Positions 15,704 to 23,650 of a stretch of DNA of 64,000 bases are shown here, in pieces. The position numbers were made by a program, and so were the translations under genes. The stretch is taken from positions 62,001 to 126,000 of the forward strand of contig CAWHKS010000003.1 in NCBI GenBank assembly GCA_963829955.1, in the 5' to 3' direction. The stretch is from DASTFY01 sp963829955. GTDB taxonomy: Bacteria; Actinomycetota; Acidimicrobiia; Acidimicrobiales; Ilumatobacteraceae. Under the pieces are notes generated by a model. The model was not told the origin of the DNA. It ran no database searches and saw only the letters and a program-made list of their open reading frames with translations. Within the stretch, counting starts at the first letter, position 1. Each line of letters starts with the position of its first letter.

Positions 15704-16469
15704 GGGTCCAGGCTCGGCGGGCCGCCAGCACGGCGAACGGGAGCATGGCCGCACCGCCAGACGCGGCCACCACGCGGTCCCGGAAGAACAGCGCGAAGCC
15801 GAGCGTCTCCATGACCGCCATCCAGCCGTACACGCCGACCAGCGCACGGTCGGCGTCGCCCGGCCCCGGGGGCACGAGTCGATCCAACCCCGCCATCATG
15901 GCGGTACCGGTGAGCAGCCAGCCCACCTGGTTGCTGAACGGGATCCCGCGGTACCGGCCACGACGGGCCCACTCCCAGTAGCCCTCACCGACCATCTGCG
16001 GATCGAGGAACAGGTCCCAGGCGGCCAAGGCCGCGCCGCCGACGAGTACCCGGGTCGCGGGAGTGGACCGGCGCCCGAGCGAGGCGTGCGCCGCTTCACG
16101 GGCCGGCAGCGCCATGGCGAACCAGGCCATCGGGACCAGCACGGGGACCCCGGCCAACGTGGGCCGCAGCGCGCCGGTGTAGCGGTAGCGCCCGAACGGC
16201 AGCCCGGTCGTCGTACCGATCCTCTCGATCAGCGTCGTTGCAGTAGCAACAGTCGCCGCCGCGGCGAGCGCGCGCTCGGGGCCCCACCGTCGCGCCGCGG
16301 CGACTCCGGTCGTGACGGCCAGTCCGCCGACGACGACCGACGCCGCCACAGCGCGCCGCCCCCTCGGCAGGAGCGGCGTGACCACCATGGCGGCGGCGGC
16401 CACCGCGAAGGCGGCCCGCTCGACGACCCTCTTGCTCACGACCCCCTTGCTCACGACCCTCTTCCTCAC
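15696..16469 (-). CDS. CruF-like carotenoid 1,2-hydratase (DUF422 family membrane protein)
   Basis: This 257-residue polytopic protein matches the CruF/bisanhydrobacterioruberin-hydratase family. It shows PFGRYRYTGALRPTLAGVPVLVPMAWF in outline (positions 75-100), then AAWDLFLDPQMV and GYWEWARRGRYRGIPFSNQVGW, the conserved acidic and aromatic core. CruF adds water across the 1,2 double bond of psi end groups. The N-terminus is unusual: three in-phase GTG codons lie in a 15-bp tandem repeat, so the exact start is uncertain. GTG 16469 overlaps the crtB stop (GTGA). Confidence 0.82.
   Translation of the reverse strand: MRKRVVSKGVVSKRVVERAAFAVAAAAMVVTPLLPRGRRAVAASVVVGGLAVTTGVAAARRWGPERALAAAATVATATTLIERIGTTTGLPFGRYRYTGALRPTLAGVPVLVPMAWFAMALPAREAAHASLGRRSTPATRVLVGGAALAAWDLFLDPQMVGEGYWEWARRGRYRGIPFSNQVGWLLTGTAMMAGLDRLVPPGPGDADRALVGVYGWMAVMETLGFALFFRDRVVAASGGAAMLPFAVLAARRAWTRG
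16425..16469 (-). repeat. Three tandem 15-bp repeats carrying alternative GTG starts of cruF
   Basis: Read on the minus strand, three consecutive 15-mers of pattern GTGAGsAAGrGGGTC cover the start of cruF. Each opens with an in-frame GTG and encodes V-(S/R)-K-(R/G)-V. The units differ at two or three bases only. Changes in copy number would lengthen or shorten the basic N-terminus without breaking the frame. Confidence 0.8.
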
Positions 16470-17344
16470 GACGTGGCGCGCAGGTGCCTCGCCACCAGAG
16501 CCGCCTTCTGCCAGGTCGGCACCCGGGCGCGCCGCGAGAACACGTCGTACCCCTGCTCCTCGATCACGTCGAGGATGCGGCTGTACAGCACCCGTGCCGT
16601 CCGCACGCACCGCGCCGACTGCGGCGGGAGCATCCCGATGCCGATGTCCGCGGAGACGTAGAGGCGCCGGCAGCGGCCGATCTCGAAGCGCATCAGCTCG
16701 GTCCACTCCGGCGTGACCTCCCGCCGGCTCGGATCGGCGCTGTAGCGGCGCAGGTCCTCCTGGGGCAGGTAGACGCGCCCGCGGTCCAGGTCTTCGGCCA
16801 CGTCCCGGAGGAAGTTGGTGAGCTGGAAGGCGTCCCCGAGGTCACGGGCGTGCGGAGCGGCAGCCGGGTCGAGCGGCTCGAGGATGGGCAGCATCATCTC
16901 GCCGATGACGGCGGCCGAGCCGTCCATGTAGACGCGCAGGTCCTTCCAGGACTCGTAGCGCGTGACCGTGAGGTCCATGGTCATGGAGCGGAGGAAGCGG
17001 TGGAAGCAGTCGGGGTCGATGTCGAACGCCCGCACCGTGTGCACCACCGCCTTGAGCACCGGGTCGTCACTGCGGCCCCGCTCGAGATCGGCGAAGAAGC
17101 GCTGGCCGAAGTCCGTGAGCGCGCGCTCGGTCTCCTCCGGTCCGCTCGACCCGTTCGCCCGAGGCTCGTCGACGATGTCGTCGGCGTACCGGCAGAACGC
17201 GTAGAGCGCGTGGACGTGGTGGCGCTTCACCCTGGGCAGGAGCATGGTCGACCAGTAGTAGGTCGTCCCGTGGCGCCGGTTGAGCCGCCGGCAACGCTCG
17301 TACGACTCGTCGAGCGTGACGACGGGTGAGCTCGGCCGCGTCAT
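16466..17344 (-). CDS. crtB: Phytoene synthase
   Basis: This 292-residue enzyme condenses two geranylgeranyl diphosphates to phytoene. The first Asp-rich motif is CRYADDIVDE and the second is LRDVAEDLDRGR, with YLPQEDLRRY following as in all CrtB proteins. TYYWSTMLLPRVKR near residue 27 is the usual N-terminal signature. The length is normal. ATG 17344 overlaps the crtI stop (ATGA), and its stop overlaps the cruF start, so crtI, crtB and cruF should be translated together. Confidence 0.95.
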   Translation of the reverse strand: MTRPSSPVVTLDESYERCRRLNRRHGTTYYWSTMLLPRVKRHHVHALYAFCRYADDIVDEPRANGSSGPEETERALTDFGQRFFADLERGRSDDPVLKAVVHTVRAFDIDPDCFHRFLRSMTMDLTVTRYESWKDLRVYMDGSAAVIGEMMLPILEPLDPAAAPHARDLGDAFQLTNFLRDVAEDLDRGRVYLPQEDLRRYSADPSRREVTPEWTELMRFEIGRCRRLYVSADIGIGMLPPQSARCVRTARVLYSRILDVIEEQGYDVFSRRARVPTWQKAALVARHLRATS

Positions 17345-18852
17345 CGGCCCGCCCGGCCTGATCGATCCGTCCGGCCGTGGGTGGCCAGCTCGTCGACCCG
17401 GTCGGCGGCGAGCCGCCCGGAGATCAGCACCATCGGCACCCCGACGCCGGGCACCGTGCCGGACCCCGTGAAGACAAGCCCGGGGACGCGGCGGTCGACG
17501 TTGGCCGGCCGGAACGGTCCCGTCTGCCGGAAGGTGTGGGCCAGCGAGAACGGTGTCCCGCGTTCCATCCCGGCCGCCTCCCAGTCGAGCGGGTCGTAGA
17601 AGCGCTCGATCTCGACATCGACGGGATAACCCTGCGCCGCCACCCGTTCGACCAGCGCGGCCTGGACGCGGTCCCGCTCGCGCCCCCAGTCCACCCGGCC
17701 GTCCAGGTTGGGCACCGGTTCCAGCACGTACAGGCACGACGAGCCGGCCGGAGCCAGCCCCGCGTCGTCGCGACTGGGCACGGTCACCAGGATCGAGGGG
17801 TCCGGCATGAGCGTCCCGTCCTCGATGACGGCCCGGAAGGCGCCGTTCCAGTCGGCCCCGAAGTGGAGGTTGTGGTGCTGGCTCTCCGCCGGTGGGTCGC
17901 CCCGCACGCCCGCCACCCACAGCACGCAGCTCGGTGAGTAGATCCCACGGCGGGCCGCCCGCGGAGCCTCGACCCCGCCGAGGAGCTGGCGGTAGGCCAC
18001 GGGCAGGTCGGCGTTGCAGACGACGGCGTCGGCCGGCAAGCGCTCCCGGTCATCGCCGTCCATCATCTCGACCCCGGTCACGGCGCCGCTGCCGGCCCGC
18101 AGGATCCTGCCCACCGGCGTGCCGTAGCGGATCCTGGCGCCCGCCTTCTCGACCGCGCCGGCCAGGCCTTCGGCCAGGCGGTGCATCCCACCCTCCGGCG
18201 CGTACACCCCCTCGACAGTGTCCATGTAGGTGATCACCGCGTAGAGCGCCAGCGCCTCGTACGGCGCCAGCCCTGCGTACATCGACTGGAAGGAGAAGAT
18301 CCGCCGCAGGCGCTCATCGCGGAAGTAGGAGCGCACCACGCGGTCGAGGCGGCGGAACCCGCCCATGCGCACGAGGCGCAGCGCGGGCGCCAGCGGCCGG
18401 GCCAGGTCGAGCGGTGAGGCGAAGTTGGTGTCGATGAAGTGGGGCATCTCCAGCTCGTACAGCTCGGTCAGCCACCGGCAGAAGCGCTCGAAGCCGGCGG
18501 CGTCATCGGGCCCCGAGAACGCCTCGATCTCCGCGGCCATGCGGTCCCTGTCGTGCCACAGACGCAGCTCGCTGCCATCGGCGTACACGGCCCGGTACAT
18601 GGGGTCGACAGGGCGGATCGTCACGAAGTCGGCCATGTCGGCTCCCGCGGCGGCGAAGGTGTCCTCGAGCAGGCCGGGCATCGTGAGCACCGTCGGGCCG
18701 TTGTCGAGCACGTAGCCCTGCCCGGTCACCGCGCCGGCCCGGCCGCCCGGCTGCGCCGACCGTTCGACGACGGTGACCTGGTGGCCCCGACCCACGAGGT
18801 GCGCGGCCGCGGCCAGCCCACCCAGGCCGGCGCCGACGACCACCACCTTCAT
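17341..18852 (-). CDS. crtI: Phytoene desaturase CrtI
   Basis: This 503-residue FAD-dependent desaturase introduces the conjugated double bonds of lycopene-type carotenoids. The N-terminal FAD site is VVVVGAGLGGLAAAAHL, with ERSAQPGGRAG; VLDNGPTVLTMP and the conserved SYFRDERLRRIFSFQSMYAG region follow. The C-terminal motif is GLVFTGSGTVPGVGVPMV. It lies 40 bp downstream of crtE and overlaps crtB by 4 bp. The number of desaturation steps cannot be inferred. Confidence 0.93.
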   Translation of the reverse strand: MKVVVVGAGLGGLAAAAHLVGRGHQVTVVERSAQPGGRAGAVTGQGYVLDNGPTVLTMPGLLEDTFAAAGADMADFVTIRPVDPMYRAVYADGSELRLWHDRDRMAAEIEAFSGPDDAAGFERFCRWLTELYELEMPHFIDTNFASPLDLARPLAPALRLVRMGGFRRLDRVVRSYFRDERLRRIFSFQSMYAGLAPYEALALYAVITYMDTVEGVYAPEGGMHRLAEGLAGAVEKAGARIRYGTPVGRILRAGSGAVTGVEMMDGDDRERLPADAVVCNADLPVAYRQLLGGVEAPRAARRGIYSPSCVLWVAGVRGDPPAESQHHNLHFGADWNGAFRAVIEDGTLMPDPSILVTVPSRDDAGLAPAGSSCLYVLEPVPNLDGRVDWGRERDRVQAALVERVAAQGYPVDVEIERFYDPLDWEAAGMERGTPFSLAHTFRQTGPFRPANVDRRVPGLVFTGSGTVPGVGVPMVLISGRLAADRVDELATHGRTDRSGRAGR

Positions 18853-18892
18853 CGGCTCGCTCCGGTTGTCGCCCCTCCCACCGAGCCCGCGA

Positions 18893-19951
18893 TCACTGCT
18901 CCCGCCAGGCCACGTAGTGGGCCAGCTCCTCCAGCGCCTTGCGGGCGTCGTCGGTGATGTCGGCGCCGTCGAGCGCTTCCAGCGCTTCTTCAGCGAGTTC
19001 GTCGATCTGGGTCTCGACCTCAGCCAGCGCTCCTGTCTCGACGAGCACGGACTGGATCGACGCGACGTCCTCGGGGCAGAGCTCAGATCGGCCGACGAGC
19101 GCCAGCACCTCGCCCTGCGCCTTCGTGGCTCGGCCGGTGGCGATGGCCATCATCGGCGTCGGCTTGCCCTCGCGCAGGTCGTCCCCGACCGGCTTGCCCG
19201 TTCGGGAGGTCTCCCCGAAGGCGCCGAGGATGTCGTCGCGGAGCTGGAACGCGTCGCCCAGCGGCAGCCCGTAGGCGGAGAGGCTGGGCAGCAGCTCGCC
19301 GGCTCGCTCGGGCGCTGCCAGCACGGCGCCGAGGTGCAGCGGCCGTTCGACCGTGTATTTGCCGCTCTTGTACCGGGCGATGCGCAGCGCGGTGACCCGG
19401 CTGCGCTCGCCGCGCGCTGTGCCCAGGATGTCGAGGTACTGGCCGACGTTGAGCTCGATGCGCAGCTCGGACCAGACCTCCCAGGCCTGGACCGATGCGC
19501 CGTGGAGCAGCTGATCGGCGTACACGAAGGCCAGATCGCCGACGAGGATGGCGACCCCCTCGCCGAAGCGCCGGGCCTCGCCCATCCAGGCCTCGTCCTG
19601 GTGGCGGTCGGCGAAGGCCAGGTGGGTCGTGCGGGCGCCGCGCCGCGTCGCCGAACCGTCCATGACATCGTCGTGGAACAGGGCGAAGGCGTGGAGGAGC
19701 TCGAAGGCCGCGCCGGCGTCGATGGAGCGGGGGTCGTCGGGCTCGCCGCCTGCCCCGACGAAGCCCCAGTGGCAAAAGGCCGGCCGCAGCCGCTTGCCCC
19801 CGGAGGCCAGCAGCGCGCCCAGCGCAGCGAGGGGCGCGGCCAGGTCAGGGTCCAGTTCCGCCCAGCGGGCCTGCTCGGCCTCGACGAGGCTCCGCAGCCG
19901 GCCCTCGACCCGGTCGGCGACCTCCAGCAACGACGGCGGCGCGGCGGGCAC
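18893..19951 (-). CDS. crtE: Polyprenyl (geranylgeranyl) diphosphate synthase
   Basis: This 352-residue trans-prenyltransferase supplies the C20 precursor for the operon. It has GGKRLRPAFCHW (KR substrate site), the first aspartate-rich motif in FALFHDDVMDGS, GDLAFVYAD, KSGKYTVERPL, and the second motif QLRDDILGAFG, in which the last Asp of DDxxD is Gly. It heads the carotenoid operon. GTG 19951 is preceded at 6 nt by TACGCT, implying a leaderless transcript. The product length is inferred from context as C20. Confidence 0.88.
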   Translation of the reverse strand: MPAAPPSLLEVADRVEGRLRSLVEAEQARWAELDPDLAAPLAALGALLASGGKRLRPAFCHWGFVGAGGEPDDPRSIDAGAAFELLHAFALFHDDVMDGSATRRGARTTHLAFADRHQDEAWMGEARRFGEGVAILVGDLAFVYADQLLHGASVQAWEVWSELRIELNVGQYLDILGTARGERSRVTALRIARYKSGKYTVERPLHLGAVLAAPERAGELLPSLSAYGLPLGDAFQLRDDILGAFGETSRTGKPVGDDLREGKPTPMMAIATGRATKAQGEVLALVGRSELCPEDVASIQSVLVETGALAEVETQIDELAEEALEALDGADITDDARKALEELAHYVAWREQ

Positions 19952-19957
19952 CGCGCC

Positions 19958-19963
19958 AGCGTA
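19958..19963 (-). promoter_or_regulatory. Candidate leaderless -10 box for the carotenoid operon (crtE)
   Basis: On the minus strand TACGCT is 6 nt before GTG 19951. If used, the operon mRNA starts at crtE's first codon and the structured region further upstream is not part of this transcript. Confidence 0.45.
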
Positions 19964-20035
19964 GGCGACGGTAGGCGGCGGGCTCTGACCGGAGCCGTGC
20001 CTGCCGCGCTCGTGCCGGACCTGTCCCGGGACGCG

Positions 20036-20068
20036 GCGACGGGAGCGCCCTGTGGGCGCTCCCGTCGC
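20036..20068. terminator. Perfect 15-bp inverted repeat, terminator-like
   Basis: GCGACGGGAGCGCCC (20036-20050) pairs perfectly with its reverse complement at 20054-20068, with a 3-nt loop TGT. There is no T tract on either side. It could end minus-strand transcription coming from xseA-xseB or from the structured region, insulating crtE. Confidence 0.65.
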
Positions 20069-20103
20069 ACGACTGGATGGGACCGATCTCGTCACGTCGG
20101 GCG

Positions 20104-20268
20104 GTCACCTATGGGTGACGGCCCACCCGGGTGGGACCAAGCTCCGGGAACGGGATCGATGGTGGCTGGCGTGGACTCGCCAGGTGGTCCAGCAGCCGCC
20201 GCTAGCGGCCAACCACCTCCGGGGTCCCCAAACATTCACCGTTCAAGATTGGACCACCTCCTTCCTCC
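20104..20268 (-). ncRNA. Structured non-coding region with strong SD and mini-ORF (unassigned)
   Basis: This is the stretch between xseB and crtE. Read on the minus strand it begins with GGAGGAAGGAGGTGG (20268-20254), a near-perfect Shine-Dalgarno match. A 14-codon frame follows (TTG 20246, reading M-N-G-E-C-L-G-T-P-E-V-V-G-R, stop TAG ending at 20202). AGGTGGTCCA in the SD region (20259-20250) has a perfect 10-base complement at 20191-20182, so pairing would hide the SD. Smaller palindromes lie at 20198-20209, 20122-20135 and 20104-20119. I recognise no Rfam class. It may be a leader-peptide/attenuator or a small RNA. Confidence 0.45.
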
Positions 20269-20336
20269 GGTGACGCGCACGATAGCGCGCGCTCCGGGCC
20301 GAGCCAACGGACTTCGCGGCCGGGCGGTGCACCGCC

Positions 20337-20588
20337 TCAGGCGCCCTCGTCAAGCTCGGCGACGACCTGCTCGATCTCGGTCCGGGCGGCGTCGATGCGG
20401 CCCCGGCAGACGCGAATCAGCGCTGCCGCCCGCCGGACCTGGTCGGCCAGGCGGTCGATGTCGACTGCGTCACCCTCGAGCTCGCCCAGGATCTCCTCCA
20501 GCTCGGCCAGCGCCGCGCTGTAGCCGAGCTTTCCCTCGACGGGCTCGTCGGTGGGTCCGGTGGATCCTGCGGTCGGTTTGGCCGTCAT
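20337..20588 (-). CDS. xseB: Exodeoxyribonuclease VII small subunit
   Basis: This 83-residue protein is the small subunit of exonuclease VII. It has the canonical single helical hairpin: LGYSAALAELEEILGELEG, then VDIDRLADQVRRAAALIRVCRGRI in outline, ending with an acidic EQVVAELDEG. The ATG start overlaps the xseA stop (ATGA), so the stoichiometry of the two subunits is set by coupling. Downstream lies the structured region before crtE. Confidence 0.92.
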   Translation of the reverse strand: MTAKPTAGSTGPTDEPVEGKLGYSAALAELEEILGELEGDAVDIDRLADQVRRAAALIRVCRGRIDAARTEIEQVVAELDEGA

Positions 20589-22005
20589 GGTCCCTGTACC
20601 TCCTCCACCCGGCTGTGGACCTCGCCGTCGACGAGGGTGGTGACGACGGCGTCGCCCGGGGCCAGCTCGGCGGTACTGCGCACCGATCGTCCGTCGAGCG
20701 TGCGCGTGATGCTCCAGCCCCGGGCGAGCGTCCGGGCCGGGTCGAGGGCCCGCACCCTGGCCTCGACGGCATCGAGGTCCCGCGCCGCCTGCCGGTTGAG
20801 CGCGGGGGCCCGGCGCGCCAGGCGCTCGCCGCCGGCGCTCAAGGCTGCGGACTGCTGGGTCAGCACCCGCGCCGAAGCGGCGACGGCACGGCGGGCCTCG
20901 TGGGTGACCAGCGCGTGCGACGCCGATGCCACCAGGCGGGACTGCCGAGTCAGCGCCTGCGCCGCCCGGCGGAGCTGGGCCTCCCCGGCGTCGACCGACC
21001 GCCGCGTGTCCCGGGCGGCCCGGCGGGCCTGCGCGGCCACGGCGCGATCGGCGGTCGCCAGGCGCACCGTTGCCGCATCTCGGATCGCCCCCCGCAGCCG
21101 GGTGAGCTCGTCCCGGAACCGGCGGACGCGCGCGATGAGCTCTCCGCGCAGGCCGTCGGCGTCTTGAGGGCCAGGTGGGCGACCTCGTCGGCCACGCTGC
21201 GGTCCACCTCGTGCCCGAGGCCCGTCAGCACAGGATGCGGGCAGGTGGCGATGGCCCGGGCCACGACCTCGGCGTCGAACGTGGCCAGGTCCGACCGCGC
21301 CCCACCGCCGCGGACCACGAGGACGACGTCCACGTCCCGGCGCCCGAGCGTGCGGATGGCCGCGGCCACCATCTCCGGCGCCCACTCGCCCTGGACCCGG
21401 GCGTCGCAGGCCACGATCCGGAAGCCGAACCCGCTGGCCTCCAGCTCGTGGGTGACGTCGTGCCAGGCCGCACTGCCGACGCTCGTCACCACGCCGACGG
21501 CGAGCGGCAGTACCGGCGAGGCCAGCCGGGACTGCGCGTCGTACAGCCCGGCGGCCACGAGGCGGCGGACCAGCTCGTCGCGCTGGAGGGCCAACTCTCC
21601 CAGCGTGTAGCGGGGGTCGATCCCGCTCATCTTCAGGCCCAGCCGGCCGCTGGGGGCGAAGAAGTCCAGATAGCCGTGGAGCCGGACCTTCATGCCGTCG
21701 GCCAGGCGCAGCCGGTGGCGCTGCAGCAGAGGGCGCAGCTTGAAGCGCACGTTGGCGAAGAGGCTGACCGAGATGGTGGCGCGGACTCCTTCGTCGTCGT
21801 CGGTCAACGAGAAGTAGAGGTGGCCGTTGCGCTCGTTGACACCCTGGATCTCGCCCCGCACCCAGACCCCCTCGTAGAAGCCGCGGCGCAACGAGCCGTT
21901 GATCGCCTCCGCCAGTTCGGCGACGGTGAGGGTCGGGATGCCCCCATCGAGAGAGCTGGCGTCGTCGACGTCCTCGAAGCCGAGGTCGAAGCTGGGCTGG
22001 CTCAC
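20585..22005 (-). CDS. xseA: Exodeoxyribonuclease VII large subunit, with apparent frameshift
   Basis: XseA degrades single-stranded DNA from both ends. The first frame (GTG 22005) carries the OB-fold (LTVAELAEAINGSL, WVRGEIQG, HLYFSLTD) and the catalytic domain with VVRGGGARSDLATFD, TGLGHEVDRSVAD and LALKTPTACAE. The second frame continues with LIARVRRFRDELTRL and the coiled-coil C-terminus to LARGWSITRTLDG. The frames join at 21137-21144, where GAGAGCTC reads through if it were GAGCTC (ACAELIARV). The break may be a 2-base insertion or 1-base loss. The repaired length of about 470 residues is slightly long but normal for the family. Confidence 0.88.
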
Positions 22006-22061
22006 GAGCGCTCCGGGCGGCAGTGGGTGAGGACGGGCACGGTCCGGCAATATTGCCCGTC

Positions 22062-23048
22062 GTGAGCACTCGTGTGGCGCCTGGTGTGGTGGAGATCGAC
22101 ACCTACCTCGGCGGGTGGGACCAGGTCACGGCCGGCTACCTGGTGGAGGGGCCGGAGCCGTGCCTGGTCGAGACGGGGAGCCAGAGCTCGCTGGACACGG
22201 TCCTGCGGGAACTCGACGCCCTCGGGGTGTCGGCCTCCGACCTGGCCGCCGTCGTCGTCACCCACATCCACCTGGACCATGCCGGCGGGGTGGGGGACAT
22301 CGCGGCGGCCTTCCCGAAGGCCACCGTCTACGTGCACGAGAAGGGCGCCCGCCACCTGGTGGATCCCGACCGCCTGGTGCGCTCGGCGGCCATGGTCTAC
22401 GGCGACCTGCTCGACAGCCTCTACGGGCGCCTCACCCCGACCCCGGCCGATCGGGTCCGCGTGCTCGGTGACGGGGAGCAGATCAGGGTGGGGCCGTCGC
22501 GCACGCTGACCAGCGTGGACTCGCCCGGGCACGCCAAGCACCACCTCGCGCTCCACGACAGCGACAGCGGCCTGCTGTTCGTGGGTGACGCGGTCGGCGT
22601 TCGCCTTCCCAAGGTGGGCGTGCTGCGGCCCGCCACCCCCCCGCCCGACTTCGATCTCGACCTGGCCCTTCGCTCTCTCACCCGCTTCGCCGACCGCCGG
22701 CCGGCGGGGCTGGCCCTGGCCCACTACGGCGTGACGCCGGGTGACCCGCTCGACATGCTGGCCGAGGCGCAGGAGACGCTGCAGGGCTGGGCGTCCGTGG
22801 CCGAGACGGCTTTCCGTGCCGGAGAGGACATCGCCACCGCGCTCGCAGCCGCGTTCGCCCACGAGCTCGACGCCGTCGACCCCGAAGCCCGTGAGATCGC
22901 CGAGACGCTGAACGGCGTTCACTCCAACGCCGCCGGCTTCCAGCGCTGGCTGGAGCAGCGGGCCGACAGCGCGGCCGCGCCGGCGAGCGCCCCGCCGACG
23001 GACCACAGCCACAGCCATCCGCACCCGCCGAGGAGCTCGCAGGCCTAG
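22062..23048 (+). CDS. MBL-fold metallo-hydrolase
   Basis: This is a 328-residue metallo-beta-lactamase-fold protein. The metal-binding motif is VVTHIHLDHAGG (HxHxDH), with later ligands in DSPGHAKHH and FVGDAVG. A C-terminal helical domain of about 110 residues and a histidine-rich tail (DHSHSHPH) follow. The first 40 residues, starting at GTG 22062, include DTYLGGWDQVTAGYLVEG, typical of actinobacterial MBL hydrolases. The substrate is unknown. It is divergent from xseA and convergent with the mazF-like gene (5 bp between stops). Confidence 0.85.
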   Translation: MSTRVAPGVVEIDTYLGGWDQVTAGYLVEGPEPCLVETGSQSSLDTVLRELDALGVSASDLAAVVVTHIHLDHAGGVGDIAAAFPKATVYVHEKGARHLVDPDRLVRSAAMVYGDLLDSLYGRLTPTPADRVRVLGDGEQIRVGPSRTLTSVDSPGHAKHHLALHDSDSGLLFVGDAVGVRLPKVGVLRPATPPPDFDLDLALRSLTRFADRRPAGLALAHYGVTPGDPLDMLAEAQETLQGWASVAETAFRAGEDIATALAAAFAHELDAVDPEAREIAETLNGVHSNAAGFQRWLEQRADSAAAPASAPPTDHSHSHPHPPRSSQA

Positions 23049-23053
23049 CCCCG

Positions 23054-23359
23054 TCAGCAACCGGTCGCCGCCTGCAGCGTGCGGCACGCCTCGGCCATTC
23101 GCCCGGGCGGGAGCGTGGCCACCCGACGGCGGAACGTGTCGCGGGGGATGGTGTGGAGGTTGTCGAAGTTGACGACGCTGTCCGTCGGGACGCCGTCCTC
23201 CGGGGTGAGTGCGAGCTCCGAGACGAGGCCGCGCCGCGTCTTTGTCAGGGCGGCGACGACGACCGAGCCGATGCGATCCGCGACCGGGTCCCGCGTCAGG
23301 ACGAGCACCGGGCGGTCTCCGCCGGGCGTGGTCGCGAACCAGATCTCACCGCGCTGCAT
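23054..23359 (-). CDS. MazF/PemK-like endoribonuclease toxin
   Basis: This 101-residue protein has the MazF fold: MQRGEIWFATTPGGDRPVLVLTRD in outline (the RGE(I/V)W start, then the conserved RPVLVL), followed by VVVAALTKTRRGL, VNFDNLHTI and RRVATLP. MazF toxins cut mRNA at short specific sequences. The start ATG shares its first base with the antitoxin stop (TGATG), so the pair is co-translated. The conserved Arg and Thr/Ser catalytic residues appear present. Confidence 0.85.
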   Translation of the reverse strand: MQRGEIWFATTPGGDRPVLVLTRDPVADRIGSVVVAALTKTRRGLVSELALTPEDGVPTDSVVNFDNLHTIPRDTFRRRVATLPPGRMAEACRTLQAATGC

Positions 23360-23601
23360 CAGCTGGCCCAGTCCGACCAGTCCTCTGCCGGACCCCAATC
23401 CGCTATCTCGCCGAGCGCTCGCTCGCCCTCGTCGAAGGGCTGGTCGGTCCAGCGGCGGTCGTCCCCTTCGGACGCCAGGCGGTCGAGGTGGCGGCGCAAC
23501 GCCTCGCGCAAGAGCTCCGAGCGGTCGACTCCGAGGGCTTCGGCCCAGCGCTGGGCCGCGTCAGCGTCACGGGCATCGACGCGGAAGCTGAGCATGGTCA
23601 T
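23359..23601 (-). CDS. Ribbon-helix-helix antitoxin of MazEF-like module
   Basis: This is an 80-residue antitoxin. Residues 3-40 form a CopG-type ribbon-helix-helix (LSFRVDARDADAAQRW, then DRSELLREALRRHLDRLAS). The acidic, Trp-rich tail ending WGPAEDWSDW would wrap the toxin. A dyad symmetric site overlaps its start codon, pointing to autoregulation. An internal ATG two codons later (MLSF) is an alternative start. Confidence 0.82.
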   Translation of the reverse strand: MTMLSFRVDARDADAAQRWAEALGVDRSELLREALRRHLDRLASEGDDRRWTDQPFDEGERALGEIADWGPAEDWSDWAS

Positions 23602-23624
23602 ACACCTACCTTAGTTCGTATGAC
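23597..23624 (-). promoter_or_regulatory. Operator dyad and -10 box at the MazEF-like start
   Basis: GTCATAC and GTATGAC are perfect 7-bp inverted repeats (23597-23603, 23618-23624) with 14 bp between. The left arm overlaps the antitoxin ATG (23601-23599). TAAGGT (23613-23608) lies 6 nt before that ATG, within the dyad. Binding of the RHH antitoxin would block initiation. Confidence 0.6.
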
Positions 23625-23650
23625 GGAGAGGGGGGGGGAGGAGGCGCCGG

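Noticed and set aside
11381..19951. Lycopene cyclase hidden in an alternative frame
   Set aside because: No CrtY, CrtYc/Yd or CruA motif was found in any frame of the locus.
20052..20273. Plus-strand open frame over the structured region
   Set aside because: It has no ribosome-binding site, an unusual composition, and is the antisense of the SD/mini-ORF element and its palindromes.
23630..23638. Run of nine G as a phase-variation tract
   Set aside because: It lies between rmuC's stop and the antitoxin promoter, not in a coding frame or promoter spacer.
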